Source: Acidimicrobiia bacterium | Lineage (GTDB): Bacteria > Actinomycetota > Acidimicrobiia > IMCC26256 | Direction: 5' to 3' | NCBI GenBank assembly: GCA_023262065.1 | Contig: JALRDW010000300.1 | Coordinates: 1 to 11,836, forward strand | Length of the DNA stretch: 11,836 bases | Shown: in pieces, positions 1-6,208 of the stretch | Numbering within the stretch: position 1 is the first letter of the stretch | How the letters are laid out: each line of letters begins with the position of its first letter | The notes under the pieces: model-generated | What the model was told of the DNA's origin: nothing | Seen by the model: the letters and a program-made list of their open reading frames with translations, nothing else | Databases searched by the model: none | Made by a program: the position numbers and the translations under genes

Positions 1-704
1 ATCATGGCATGCGCAATGTCAGCATCTAGACGATCAAAGACTGGCTCGCCCCAACCCACTGGCACTTTAGATGCAATGATCTCGAGTTTAGCGCCACAAC
101 TGGTACCTTGCTCACGCAAAGACGTCACTAGCGCTTCAAAACGTGGCACTGCATCCACATCACCACAGAAAAACGGATTACTTGGAACTTCATTCCAGTC
201 CAGTTTTTCTGCTTTTTCAGTACCGATCTGGGTTACATGACCACGAATCTCAATGCCAAATTTCTCAAAAAGGAATTTCTTGGCAATGGCACCCGCTGCA
301 ACACGCATTGCCGTTTCACGCGCACTTGAACGGCCACCACCGCGATAGTCACGGAAACCATACTTCTGGGTATAGGTATAGTCTGCATGACCCGGGCGGA
401 AAGTCTGCGCGATATTGCCATAGTCTTTCGATTTCTGGTCAGTATTGCGGATTAAAAGACCGATTGAAGTGCCGGTGGTTTTACCCTCAAACACACCGGA
501 AATAATTTCCACTTCATCCGGCTCTTTACGCTGCGTTGCAAATTTCGATGTACCCGGCTTGCGGCGGTCCAGATCCTTTTGCAAATCAGCTTCAGACAGT
601 TCAATTCCTGGTGGAACCCCATCAATGATCGCCATCAGGCCAACACCATGAGATTCACCACAAGTCGTTACACGGAAGAGTTGCCCTATACTATTACCTG
701 CCAT
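1..704 (-). CDS. aroC: Chorismate synthase, N-terminal 234 residues (runs off window)
   Basis: Chorismate synthase converts 5-enolpyruvylshikimate-3-phosphate to chorismate, the last shared step of aromatic amino acid synthesis, using reduced FMN. The protein begins [20 protein letters not shown], a classic N-terminus, and carries the conserved stretches [10 protein letters not shown] and [17 protein letters not shown], which bind FMN and substrate. The frame stays open to base 3, ending [10 protein letters not shown], which is expected internal sequence. About two thirds of the usual ~360 residues are present and the C-terminus lies outside the window. The ATG at 704-702 is preceded by a strong AAAGGAG site (714-720). 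Only 15 bases separate it from the prmB stop, so the two are probably cotranscribed, as in many gammaproteobacteria. GC content is far below that of the DNA after 1305, and the protein resembles Acinetobacter. Confidence 0.96.
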   Translation of the reverse strand, partial: MAGNSIGQLFRVTTCGESHGVGLMAIIDGVPPGIELSEADLQKDLDRRKPGTSKFATQRKEPDEVEIISGVFEGKTTGTSIGLLIRNTDQKSKDYGNIAQTFRPGHADYTYTQKYGFRDYRGGGRSSARETAMRVAAGAIAKKFLFEKFGIEIRGHVTQIGTEKAEKLDWNEVPSNPFFCGDVDAVPRFEALVTSLREQGTSCGAKLEIIASKVPVGWGEPVFDRLDADIAHAM

Positions 705-713
705 GTCTAACGA

Positions 714-720
714 CTCCTTT
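714..720 (-). promoter_or_regulatory. Shine-Dalgarno site of aroC
   Basis: AAAGGAG on the minus strand, 9 bases before the aroC ATG. Its first base is shared with the prmB TAA stop, which suggests translation of aroC follows on from prmB. Confidence 0.8.
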
Positions 721-1304
721 TATGCTTGAACAGATTGAATGAATAAATCACGGAATTGACGGCATTGAGCCGCAGTCAATGCAAAGATTCCTGTACCGCC
801 TTTTTGGAACTGTAACCAGTAAAAATCAACAGTATTAAAGTTTTGGCGCATTGCCCATTCAGAATTACCCACTTCAATCACGATGAGACCATCTTCAGTT
901 AAGTAATCTGGCGCTTGAGCTAACATTTTACGAACCAAATCTAAGCCATCCTGACCTGCCGCCAATGCCAATTCTGGCTCATGGTGGAATTCTTCAGGTA
1001 AATCTGCCATGTCTTCAGCATCCACATAAGGTGGGTTCGACACGATAAGATCGTATTGATTTTCAGCAGGAATTTTGGAAAACAAGTCAGACTCAAGTAA
1101 AGCCACTTGATACTGTTTGTCGTGGTGTTCTGAGTTAATTTGAGCCACTTCTAAAGCTTCTTTAGAAATATCTGTTGCATCTACTTCGGCATCTGGGTAC
1201 GCATAAGCCAGAGCAATCGCGATACAACCTGAGCCCGTACACATATCTAAAATACGTTGTGGCGTTTTTGGATTCGGGTTTTCTGGCAAGTTGTTGACTG
1301 CCTC
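720..1304 (-). CDS. prmB: Ribosomal protein L3 glutamine methyltransferase, C-terminal 194 residues, cut by a join
   Basis: PrmB transfers a methyl group from S-adenosylmethionine to a glutamine of ribosomal protein uL3. Visible motifs, counted from the first retained residue, are the SAM-binding segment ILDMCTGSGCIAIALAYAYP (18-37), the acidic VDATDIS strand after it, and the NPPY catalytic motif (90-93) that holds the target glutamine amide. The C-terminus FIQSVQA ends at a TAA. The reading is normal back to EAVNN, equivalent to the ELINN of E. coli PrmB. Directly before it the residues become Arg-Arg and then high-GC antisense sequence with no family resemblance. About 130-145 N-terminal residues of a usual 310-340 are missing. 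It sits immediately upstream of aroC, the normal synteny. The truncation coincides with an abrupt GC change, so it is most likely an assembly join and not a natural deletion. Confidence 0.93.
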   Translation of the reverse strand, partial: EAVNNLPENPNPKTPQRILDMCTGSGCIAIALAYAYPDAEVDATDISKEALEVAQINSEHHDKQYQVALLESDLFSKIPAENQYDLIVSNPPYVDAEDMADLPEEFHHEPELALAAGQDGLDLVRKMLAQAPDYLTEDGLIVIEVGNSEWAMRQNFNTVDFYWLQFQKGGTGIFALTAAQCRQFRDLFIQSVQA

Positions 1305-1310
1305 ACGGCG
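1300..1310. other. Join between Acinetobacter-like and actinobacterial DNA
   Basis: On the left, minus-strand prmB is recognisable up to the codon at 1302-1304. On the right, plus-strand oxidoreductase sequence (TAEDGPVPSPGEGEAVVR) is recognisable from 1305. Both genes are broken at the same point, on opposite strands, and GC content jumps from roughly 45% to over 70%. No insertion sequence, tRNA, integrase or target-site duplication is visible at the boundary. Confidence 0.9.
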
Positions 1311-2261
1311 GAGGACGGGCCGGTGCCGAGCCCGGGCGAGGGCGAGGCCGTCGTCCGCCTCGCCTACCTCTCGATCGATCCCACGAACCGGGTCTGGATG
1401 CGCGAGGAGGACTCGTACCTCCCGGCGATCCGGATCGGGGACGTCGTGCGGTGCGCCGGTCTCGGCGTCGTCACCGAGTCCCGGAATCCTGCGTACACGC
1501 CGGGGGACCTCGTGCTCGGGCTCCTCGGTTGGCAGGAGTACGCCGTGGTCGACTCGGGGGAGCGCAGCGCGCAGGTGATCCCGCCGGGCCTCGCCCCGAC
1601 CGACGTCCTGTCGATCTACGGGTCGACCGGGCTCACCGCGTGGTTCGGGGTGCACGACGTCGCCCGGGTGGTCGAGGGTGACGTCTTCGTCGTGTCCGGC
1701 GCGGCGGGCGGGGTCGGCTCGGTCGCCGGGCAGCTCGCCGCTATCGCCGGTGCCCGCGTCATCGGGATCGCAGGGTCCGCCGAGAAGTGCCGGTGGGTGA
1801 CCGAGGACCTCGGGTTCGACGCCTGCATCGACTATCGACGCGAGGACGTGCCCGCCCGTCTCGCCGAGCTGTGCCCCGACGGCATCGACGTCTACTTCGA
1901 CAACGTCGGCGGTGCGATCCTCGATGCCGCGCTCGCGAACCTGGCGATCGGGGCGCGCGTCGCCCTGTGCGGCGCGATCTCGTCGTACACGGCGGCCGAG
2001 CCTCCGGCGGTGCGCAACACCTTCGAGCTCGTGAGCCGACGGGCTCGGATGGAGGGGTTCCTGCTGCTCGACTACGTGGACCGGTTCCCCGAGGCCGTCA
2101 TGGGGCTGCTGCCGCTCGTGCTCGAAGGACGTGTCCGTCACGCGGTCGAGGTCGTCGAGGGGCTCGAACGGGCCCCGGAGACCCTGAACCGGCTCTTCAC
2201 CGGCGACCACACCGGCAAGTTGCTCCTCCGGGTCTCCGACGCGGCGGACCGACCCGAGTGA
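1305..2261 (+). CDS. NADP-dependent oxidoreductase, CurA/PTGR medium-chain family, N-terminus missing
   Basis: This is a zinc-independent medium-chain reductase of the COG2130 group (prostaglandin/curcumin reductase type), which reduces the double bond of alpha,beta-unsaturated ketones or aldehydes with NADPH. Evidence, numbered from the first retained residue: the catalytic-domain segment GEGEAVVRLAYLSIDPTNR (11-29); the nucleotide-binding loop SGAAGGVGSVAGQLA (131-145); GSAEKCRWVTEDLGFDACIDY (157-177), where the lysine typically contacts the NADP 2'-phosphate; and YFDNVGG (197-203). It lacks zinc ligands. The 318 visible residues compare with about 335-345 for the family, so about 20 residues and the start codon were lost at the join. 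The few residues readable before 1305 come from the foreign DNA and should be ignored. The true substrate cannot be told from sequence. A small membrane gene follows on the same strand but seems to have its own promoter. Confidence 0.9.
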   Translation, partial: TAEDGPVPSPGEGEAVVRLAYLSIDPTNRVWMREEDSYLPAIRIGDVVRCAGLGVVTESRNPAYTPGDLVLGLLGWQEYAVVDSGERSAQVIPPGLAPTDVLSIYGSTGLTAWFGVHDVARVVEGDVFVVSGAAGGVGSVAGQLAAIAGARVIGIAGSAEKCRWVTEDLGFDACIDYRREDVPARLAELCPDGIDVYFDNVGGAILDAALANLAIGARVALCGAISSYTAAEPPAVRNTFELVSRRARMEGFLLLDYVDRFPEAVMGLLPLVLEGRVRHAVEVVEGLERAPETLNRLFTGDHTGKLLLRVSDAADRPE

Positions 2262-2269
2262 CCGGGCGG

Positions 2270-2291
2270 CGCACCGGTAACGTCCGGTGCG
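2270..2291. promoter_or_regulatory. Perfect 8-bp inverted repeat enclosing a -10-like element
   Basis: CGCACCGG (2270-2277) and CCGGTGCG (2284-2291) are exact inverted copies around the 6-base loop TAACGT, 8 bases after the oxidoreductase stop. The loop itself fits TANNNT and lies 34 bases before the GTG of the next gene. It could be a short intrinsic terminator (no T tract is visible) or an operator over the promoter of the small membrane gene. Confidence 0.45.
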
Positions 2292-2317
2292 TCCGCCGAC
2301 CCCGAGGGGAGACCACG

Positions 2318-2584
2318 GTGAACTTCGGAGCGCCCGAACTGCTGGTGATCGTGTTCCCGCTCATCGTCGTGGGCATCGCGTTCGCGACCTGGGTGATCGT
2401 GGATGTGCGGCGCTACCCGGTCGACGCGTTCGAGCGGGCCTCGGTGCACCGCACCGCATGGATCGCCGCCCCGGGCGCGGCCATCGTGGCGAGCGTGCTG
2501 TTCAACGTGGTCGGCGTGGCGGCCGCCCTCATCATCGCCCTCATCTGGCGCACGGCCATCCGACCGCAGGTCGCCGGGGCCTGA
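2318..2584 (+). CDS. Small two-helix membrane protein, 88 residues, unknown function
   Basis: I do not recognise the family. The GTG start at 2318 has a good purine-rich site (GAGGGGAGA, about 2304-2312) 5 bases upstream, making it one of the few genes here with a clear Shine-Dalgarno sequence. The protein has two hydrophobic helices, at about residues 8-28 (LLVIVFPLIVVGIAFATWVI) and 50-77 (APGAAIVASVLFNVVGVAAA and following). Between them lies a charged loop with DVRRYPVDAFERASVHRTAW, and the C-terminus is short and basic. By the positive-inside rule both Arg-rich parts probably face the cytoplasm, but two helices cannot satisfy this simply, so topology is uncertain. Codon use is like its neighbours and supports a real gene. 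It lies 56 bases after the oxidoreductase and converges on the hydrolase gene. No function should be assigned. Confidence 0.75.
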   Translation: MNFGAPELLVIVFPLIVVGIAFATWVIVDVRRYPVDAFERASVHRTAWIAAPGAAIVASVLFNVVGVAAALIIALIWRTAIRPQVAGA

Positions 2585-2606
2585 CGCGACGCCGCCGCCC
2601 GACCCG

Positions 2607-2621
2607 GCCCCGGACCGGGGC
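2607..2621. terminator. Possible bidirectional hairpin between convergent genes
   Basis: GCCCCGG-A-CCGGGGC is a perfect 7-bp palindrome around one base, realistically 5 pairs with a GGACC loop. It is placed in the 74-base gap between the membrane-protein stop (2584) and the hydrolase stop (2659). There is no T tract, as is common for GC-rich actinobacteria, so terminator function is inferred from position. Confidence 0.4.
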
Positions 2622-2658
2622 GGGACGAGCGGCGGGGAGCCGTCCGGATCGGCGCCGG

Positions 2659-3552
2659 TCAGGTTGCGGCGTGGGCGAGGTCCATGTGCCACCACAGGAA
2701 GTTGGTGGTCATGTCGTGGATCTCGGTCCGGTGGTTGTACGGCACGTGACCCTCACCGGTGTAGGTCTTGAGATGGGCGTCGATCCCGACCGCCCGCGCG
2801 GTGGAGACGGTGTTGACCGCCCACGCGTACGGGACGAGCGGATCGTTCGTGCCGTGCCAGTTCAGGAACGGCGAGTCGCCCGGATCGGGTCCACCGATGA
2901 TGTTGGCGCCGGACAGGGACAGGGCCGCCCGGACCGCGTTCGACTGGCCGGGGTCCGACGGGCCCTGGGGCTCGTCGGGGTTGAGCGCGACCTGGATCGC
3001 CGTGATCGCACCGGCCGAGGTGCCACCGATCGCGACCCGGGTCGGATCGACGCCGTAGGTCGCGGCGTTGGCCTTCACCCAGCGGACCGCGGCCTGGGCG
3101 TCGTGCATCGCATCCCGGATCGCGTCCACGCACTGCGTGCCCGGGGCCGAGGCCGAGCAGCCGGCCGCGGTGAGGCGGTAGCTGATCGAGAAGTTCACGA
3201 AGCCCTTCTTGGCGAACACGGTCGCCTCGTCCACGATCTCGCCCGAGGTCTTGTTGCCGCCACGGAACGAGCCGCCGTGCACCCAGATGATCGCCGGCCG
3301 CGAGGTCACCGAGTCCCCGGTGGGCTCGTAGACGTCGAGGTGCAGGACGTCGGTCTGGCCGTCCTGATCGATGGCGCTGCCGGAGCCGTACGGGATGTCC
3401 GAGGTGAGGGTGACGTCGGTGAACACCGCGTCCCGGTACCGCATCGGTGCGGCCCCCTGGGGTACGAGGTACGGGGTGCACGCGCCCGCGAGGAGCGTGA
3501 TGCCCGCGGTGAGGGCGAGGAGCCCGATCCGATGCCTGGTCGGGTGCTTCAT
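2659..3552 (-). CDS. Secreted alpha/beta-hydrolase (esterase/lipase-like), probable lipoprotein
   Basis: This 297-residue alpha/beta-hydrolase fold enzyme resembles carboxylesterase/lipase-like hydrolases with an HGG oxyanion hole. The N-terminus is a signal peptide: basic residues 1-8, a hydrophobic core 9-21, then LLAGAC. Cys25 could be lipidated, although Ala at -3 makes the lipobox imperfect. The catalytic set is visible: HGGS (92-95) for the oxyanion hole, GGTSAGA (176-182; IGGTSAGAI in context) with nucleophile Ser179, Asp237 in HGTNDP, and His269 in GEGHVP. Cys132 and Cys141 could form a disulfide outside the membrane. The ATG was chosen because the signal peptide starts there, GGAGG lies about 10 bases upstream, and its ATGA overlaps the stop of the DUF3817 gene. 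An upstream in-frame extension would be Arg/His-rich shadow sequence. It probably acts on an ester outside the cytoplasmic membrane; the substrate is unknown. Confidence 0.88.
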   Translation of the reverse strand: MKHPTRHRIGLLALTAGITLLAGACTPYLVPQGAAPMRYRDAVFTDVTLTSDIPYGSGSAIDQDGQTDVLHLDVYEPTGDSVTSRPAIIWVHGGSFRGGNKTSGEIVDEATVFAKKGFVNFSISYRLTAAGCSASAPGTQCVDAIRDAMHDAQAAVRWVKANAATYGVDPTRVAIGGTSAGAITAIQVALNPDEPQGPSDPGQSNAVRAALSLSGANIIGGPDPGDSPFLNWHGTNDPLVPYAWAVNTVSTARAVGIDAHLKTYTGEGHVPYNHRTEIHDMTTNFLWWHMDLAHAAT

Positions 3553-3881
3553 GCTGAGCCGCCTCCGGTGCGGTAGGGGACGCCGCCCCGTGTGATGCGC
3601 CACCACACGAGGATGCCGCCGATGGGGCCGGTCAGGACCGCGACCGTCGTGAACCCCCATGACCACCGGATGTCGGGGGTGATCATGAGGGTCATCGCGA
3701 CGAACGCGAGCCAGATGAGGCCGTGGAAGAAGCCGGCGATCGCCTTCCCGGGAACGCTCGGCTGGATGATCCAGAAGTAGAAGAGGACGCAGTACGTGAT
3801 CGTCTCGGCGAGTGCGACCACCTCGAGTGCCTTGGCCTTGCGCTCGAGTTCGGTGGTGGTCTCGTCGACGTAGTCGGGCAC
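3549..3881 (-). CDS. DUF3817-like integral membrane protein, 110 residues
   Basis: The segment ALEVVALAETITYCVLFYFW, a central FFHGLIWLAFVAMTLMI helix and the later WSWGFTTVAVLTGPIGGILV helix match the three-helix pattern of DUF3817 proteins, which are common in actinobacteria. In those proteins a conserved Glu sits in helix 1, a His-Gly opens helix 2 and an aromatic-rich turn precedes helix 3. Here these are Glu26, His53-Gly54 and Trp73-Trp75. Helices lie near residues 18-39, 47-68 and 76-95. Function is unknown for the whole family. The GTG at 3881-3879 was chosen because TACGCT lies 8 bases upstream, fitting a leaderless start, and because the frame further upstream lacks conserved sequence. 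Its TGA overlaps the ATG of the hydrolase (ATGA), so the two are translationally coupled. Whether the two proteins work together is not known. Confidence 0.82.
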   Translation of the reverse strand: MPDYVDETTTELERKAKALEVVALAETITYCVLFYFWIIQPSVPGKAIAGFFHGLIWLAFVAMTLMITPDIRWSWGFTTVAVLTGPIGGILVWWRITRGGVPYRTGGGSA

Positions 3882-3889
3882 GGTCGGAG

Positions 3890-3895
3890 AGCGTA
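3890..3895 (-). promoter_or_regulatory. -10 element for a leaderless DUF3817 transcript
   Basis: TACGCT on the minus strand ends 8 bases before the GTG start at 3881. It fits the TANNNT pattern seen before other starts in this window, and there is no Shine-Dalgarno sequence. No clear -35 element is visible. Confidence 0.45.
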
Positions 3896-3928
3896 GGCGC
3901 ACCCGGTGGGTCCTCGGCCGTCGGGTCC

Positions 3929-3961
3929 GGCCGGGACGTCCGGTCCCGGCCCGGGGACCGG
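3929..3961. repeat. Two overlapping, mutually exclusive inverted repeats in a divergent promoter region
   Basis: GGCCGGGAC (3929-3937) pairs with GTCCCGGCC (3943-3951). CCGGTCCC (3940-3947) pairs with GGGACCGG (3954-3961). The two share bases 3943-3947, so only one can form in RNA. They lie in the 129-base gap between the divergent DUF3817 and ABC ATPase genes, upstream of the predicted start on either side, so a DNA-binding site is more plausible than an RNA switch. Chance pairing in such GC-rich DNA is possible. Confidence 0.35.
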
Positions 3962-3997
3962 GCACGAACCGGGTCGCCCCGGACCCGATCGGTCTGC

Positions 3998-4003
3998 GAG
4001 CAT
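3998..4003 (+). promoter_or_regulatory. -10-like element for a leaderless ABC ATPase transcript
   Basis: GAGCAT ends 7 bases before the GTG at 4011. It keeps the A at position 2 and the T at position 6 of TANNNT but has G at position 1, so it is a weaker match than the others. No Shine-Dalgarno sequence is present. Confidence 0.35.
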
Positions 4004-4010
4004 CGGATCC

Positions 4011-4784
4011 GTGGAACCGGTCCTCGTCGCCCGCGGTCTCGTGAAGGAGTACCGGCGCACCCGTGCCGTCGACGGCGTCGACCTCACGGTCGGCGCGGGG
4101 GAGCGGGTCGCGCTGCTCGGGCCGAACGGGGCCGGCAAGACCACCACGCTGCTCATGGTCCTCGGTGCCATCTCGCCCGACGCCGGCGAGGTCGAGGTCT
4201 GCGGGGTGAGCCAACGCCGGAGCCGGAGCGCCGCGGCCGAGCACATCGGGTTCGCAGCCGGGTACCTCCCCCTCGCGGGGGAGCTCCGGGTCCACGAGTA
4301 CCTCACGATGTACGGACGGATCTACGGGATCCCGGATCCCGGGCCCGCGATCGCCGCCGGCCTCGCCCGCTTCCGGATCGAGCACCTCGCGGAGGCGATG
4401 GGACCCCAGCTGTCCTCGGGGCAGCGGACCCTCGTCGGCATCGTGCGCGCGTGCCTGCACCGACCGCGTCTGCTCGTGCTCGACGAGCCGACCGCATCGC
4501 TCGACCCCGATGTCGCGGCTCGCGTGCGCGATGGCATCCTCGAGTTGTGCGACGCCGAGGGGACCGCCCTGCTCGTCACGAGCCACGACATGCGCGAGGT
4601 CGAGCGTCTCAGCGAGCGGGTGCTGTTCCTCGCCCAGGGACGGATCGTCGCCGACGGCCGGCCCGAAGAGATCGCAGCCCGCTTCGACCGCGAGGACCTC
4701 GAGGGCGTGTTCCTGCACCTCGCCGAGGACCGTCTCCCCGAGCGGGAGCCGCCCGGTGGTCAGCAGACGGACTTCCACCTGTGA
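4011..4784 (+). CDS. ABC-2 type exporter, ATP-binding protein
   Basis: This 257-residue nucleotide-binding subunit energises the permease encoded next. Motifs: Walker A GPNGAGKT (37-44), signature LSSGQ (134-138), Walker B LLVLDEP (154-160) with catalytic Glu159, D-loop SLDPD (163-167) and H-loop His192 in TSHD. The overall order matches the DrrA/NodI/CcmA-like group that pairs with ABC-2 permeases. One oddity is the Q-loop region, which reads HIGFAAGYLPLAGELRVHEY with no glutamine where most relatives have one. The GTG at 4011 was preferred to an earlier in-frame ATG (3906) because the extra 35 residues are low-complexity Gly/Pro/Arg, the family starts directly with a short strand such as VEPVLVARGLVKEYR, and a -10-like GAGCAT lies 7 bases upstream. 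The last four bases overlap the permease start (GTGA), so expression is coupled. Substrate unknown. Confidence 0.92.
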   Translation: MEPVLVARGLVKEYRRTRAVDGVDLTVGAGERVALLGPNGAGKTTTLLMVLGAISPDAGEVEVCGVSQRRSRSAAAEHIGFAAGYLPLAGELRVHEYLTMYGRIYGIPDPGPAIAAGLARFRIEHLAEAMGPQLSSGQRTLVGIVRACLHRPRLLVLDEPTASLDPDVAARVRDGILELCDAEGTALLVTSHDMREVERLSERVLFLAQGRIVADGRPEEIAARFDREDLEGVFLHLAEDRLPEREPPGGQQTDFHL

Positions 4785-5629
4785 GCGGGACCGCCGACGC
4801 GCTCGATCCGACCCGGCCACTGCCGGCCGGGCCCCGACGGTCGTGGCTGCGCGTGCGCGCGATCGCGCGCCGCAACGCGTACGTGCTGCTCCGCGAGCCG
4901 CACCGGCTCTTCGACGTGACGCTGTGGCCGCTCGTCGACGTGCTCATGTTCGGCGCGCTGGCCGCCTTCGTCGGGCGTGGTGGGGCCGACGGAGGTCAGC
5001 AGGCGGCGGGATACCTGCTCGCGGGCATCATCCTCTGGCACGTGGTGTACCAGTCGCAGATCGCGGTCAGCACCGGCTTCCTCGAGGAGACCTGGACCCG
5101 CAACCTGCTCAACCTCATGGTGACACCGATCCGGGAGACCGAGTACGTCGGCGGCGTGGTGCTCTTCGGACTCGCGAAGCTGGTCATGGGGGTCGGGCTC
5201 ATGGCGGTCGGGGCCTGGGTGTTCTTCTCGTTCGACGTCGGTGGCATCGGCCTCGCGCTCGTCCCGATCGCCGCGGTGCTCCTCGTCGTCGGCTGGGCGA
5301 TCTCGTTGCTCGTCATCGCCTTCGTGCTGCGGTTCGGCCATGGGGCGGAGGCGCTCGCGTGGGGTGTGATGTTCGTGCTCATGCCACTGTCCGGCATCTT
5401 CTACCCGATCGATGCGCTGCCCCGGTTCGTCCGCCCGATCGCGTTGGCCCTCCCCACGACCTACGCGTTCTCCGCGCTGCGCGGCGTGGTCGACGGTGAT
5501 CCGCTCGACTGGGGCCTCGTCGGGATCGGCGCGATCGGGGCGGTGGTGCTCGGTGCGTTCGCGACCTGGTTCCTCGTCCGCATGTTGCGCCTGTTCCGTC
5601 GGCGTGGCTACGTCACGCGGTACTCCTGA
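4781..5629 (+). CDS. ABC-2 type exporter, permease
   Basis: A 282-residue transmembrane subunit of an ABC-2 exporter. Six hydrophobic segments are visible at about residues 46-64, 75-93, 124-150, 157-183, 192-210 and 246-267. The segment MPLSGIFYPIDALP (201-214) before the last extracellular loop is characteristic of the NodJ/DrrB-like permease group, as is the amphipathic N-terminal stretch before helix 1 (RAIARRNAYVLLREPHRLFD). Start: GTG at 4781 within the ATPase stop (GTGA overlap), which makes the two-gene operon certain and implies coupled translation. Related pairs export drugs, polysaccharides or lipids, but nothing here identifies the cargo; there is no neighbouring biosynthetic or resistance gene. 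The gene ends 69 bases before the convergent SRPBCC gene, with a strong hairpin between. Confidence 0.92.
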   Translation: MSGTADALDPTRPLPAGPRRSWLRVRAIARRNAYVLLREPHRLFDVTLWPLVDVLMFGALAAFVGRGGADGGQQAAGYLLAGIILWHVVYQSQIAVSTGFLEETWTRNLLNLMVTPIRETEYVGGVVLFGLAKLVMGVGLMAVGAWVFFSFDVGGIGLALVPIAAVLLVVGWAISLLVIAFVLRFGHGAEALAWGVMFVLMPLSGIFYPIDALPRFVRPIALALPTTYAFSALRGVVDGDPLDWGLVGIGAIGAVVLGAFATWFLVRMLRLFRRRGYVTRYS

Positions 5630-5635
5630 GCGCGA

Positions 5636-5668
5636 CGACGGCGCCGAGCCCGGGGGCCGGCGCCGTCG
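5636..5668. terminator. Strong bidirectional terminator-like hairpin
   Basis: An exact 11-bp inverted repeat, CGACGGCGCCG (5636-5646) and CGGCGCCGTCG (5658-5668), encloses an 11-base loop. It lies 6 bases after the permease stop and 30 bases from the stop of the convergent SRPBCC gene. A second, imperfect hairpin (about 5674-5696) follows. There is no T tract, but the position between convergent stops supports a shared terminator. Confidence 0.6.
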
Positions 5669-5698
5669 CAGTGCTCCCGCACCGATGGTGGGGGCGGG

Positions 5699-6088
5699 TC
5701 AGCCCTCGACGTGGGCCTTGAGCTGCTCGAGGGCCCCCGCGTAGACGCCGCCGATGGTCTCGGCGAGGTCGCCCGGCTCCATCTCGAGCGCCCAGGTCGC
5801 CTTCGACCCCTCGCCCTCGGCGACGACGGACACGGTCGCGAGCCAGGTGGTGATGCCCATGGCCGAGCCGTCGACCGTGTACGAGTACGTGCGCCCCGCG
5901 TCGTCGCGGGAGACCTCGTCCTCCTCGGCGGTCATGCCGCCCGCGAGTCCGACGGTGCGGTGCGTGCCATCGACGACGCAGGACTCGACGCCGTTCATCC
6001 AGGTGTCGAGTCCGCCGAACTGGCCGAGCACGGCCCAGACCTCGTCGGGGGTGCGGGCGATGCTGATGTCGTGCGAGACGCGGGCCAC
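5699..6088 (-). CDS. SRPBCC-fold (START/polyketide cyclase-like) protein, 129 residues
   Basis: The protein has the layout of small SRPBCC ligand-binding proteins. It has an N-terminal strand VSHDISIARTPDEVWAVLGQ, where PxEVWxxL is the usual start of the first helix, followed by FGGLDTWMNGVESCVV. Beta strands follow, with SYTVDGSAMGITTWLATVSV and TWALEMEPGD, and then a long C-terminal helix DLAETIGGVYAGALEQLKAHVE. The family binds hydrophobic ligands in a cavity, and members range from cyclases to stress proteins; the ligand here cannot be read from sequence. The GTG at 6088-6086 is supported by AGAGGAG (6094-6100) 5 bases upstream. A TACCCT -10 element further upstream (6131-6136) would give a leader of about 36 bases. 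It is transcribed divergently from the ABC1 kinase gene. Length is normal for a single-domain member. Confidence 0.85.
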   Translation of the reverse strand: MARVSHDISIARTPDEVWAVLGQFGGLDTWMNGVESCVVDGTHRTVGLAGGMTAEEDEVSRDDAGRTYSYTVDGSAMGITTWLATVSVVAEGEGSKATWALEMEPGDLAETIGGVYAGALEQLKAHVEG

Positions 6089-6130
6089 GGGTGCTCCTCT
6101 GGTGGTTCGTGGTGTGTGCCGGACGGCGGC

Positions 6131-6136
6131 AGGGTA
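6131..6136 (-). promoter_or_regulatory. -10 element for the SRPBCC gene
   Basis: TACCCT on the minus strand, 42 bases before the GTG at 6088. Initiation about 7 bases downstream would leave a short leader carrying the AGAGGAG ribosome site, in contrast to the leaderless starts elsewhere in the window. Confidence 0.4.
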
Positions 6137-6196
6137 GCCGCCGGTGGCGGCGTGGGGTGCCGGTCGGGGCCGATCGCGCGGCGCGCTCCGGACCCG

Positions 6197-6202
6197 TAGC
6201 CT
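6197..6202 (+). promoter_or_regulatory. -10 element for a leaderless ABC1 kinase transcript
   Basis: TAGCCT ends 6 bases before the ATG at 6209 and no Shine-Dalgarno sequence is present. The spacing favours ATG 6209 over the in-frame GTG at 6203, which would lie directly against the -10 element. Confidence 0.55.
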
Positions 6203-6208
6203 GTGGCG

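Noticed and set aside
1..1304. Horizontal transfer of aroC-prmB into an actinobacterium
   Set aside because: Both border genes are cut, there is no integrase, repeat or tRNA at the border, and the block keeps native gammaproteobacterial order and composition. Contamination is simpler.
720..2210. A single 496-residue minus-strand open frame joining PrmB to a long N-terminal region
   Set aside because: Everything before the EAVNN residues is antisense to the oxidoreductase gene, Asp/Arg/Pro-rich, and resembles no protein. The fusion is produced by the join at about 1304.
4510..5499. A plus-strand frame overlapping the ABC permease
   Set aside because: It is Arg/Ala-rich without motifs and shifted from the permease frame, which has clean membrane helices and coupling to the ATPase.
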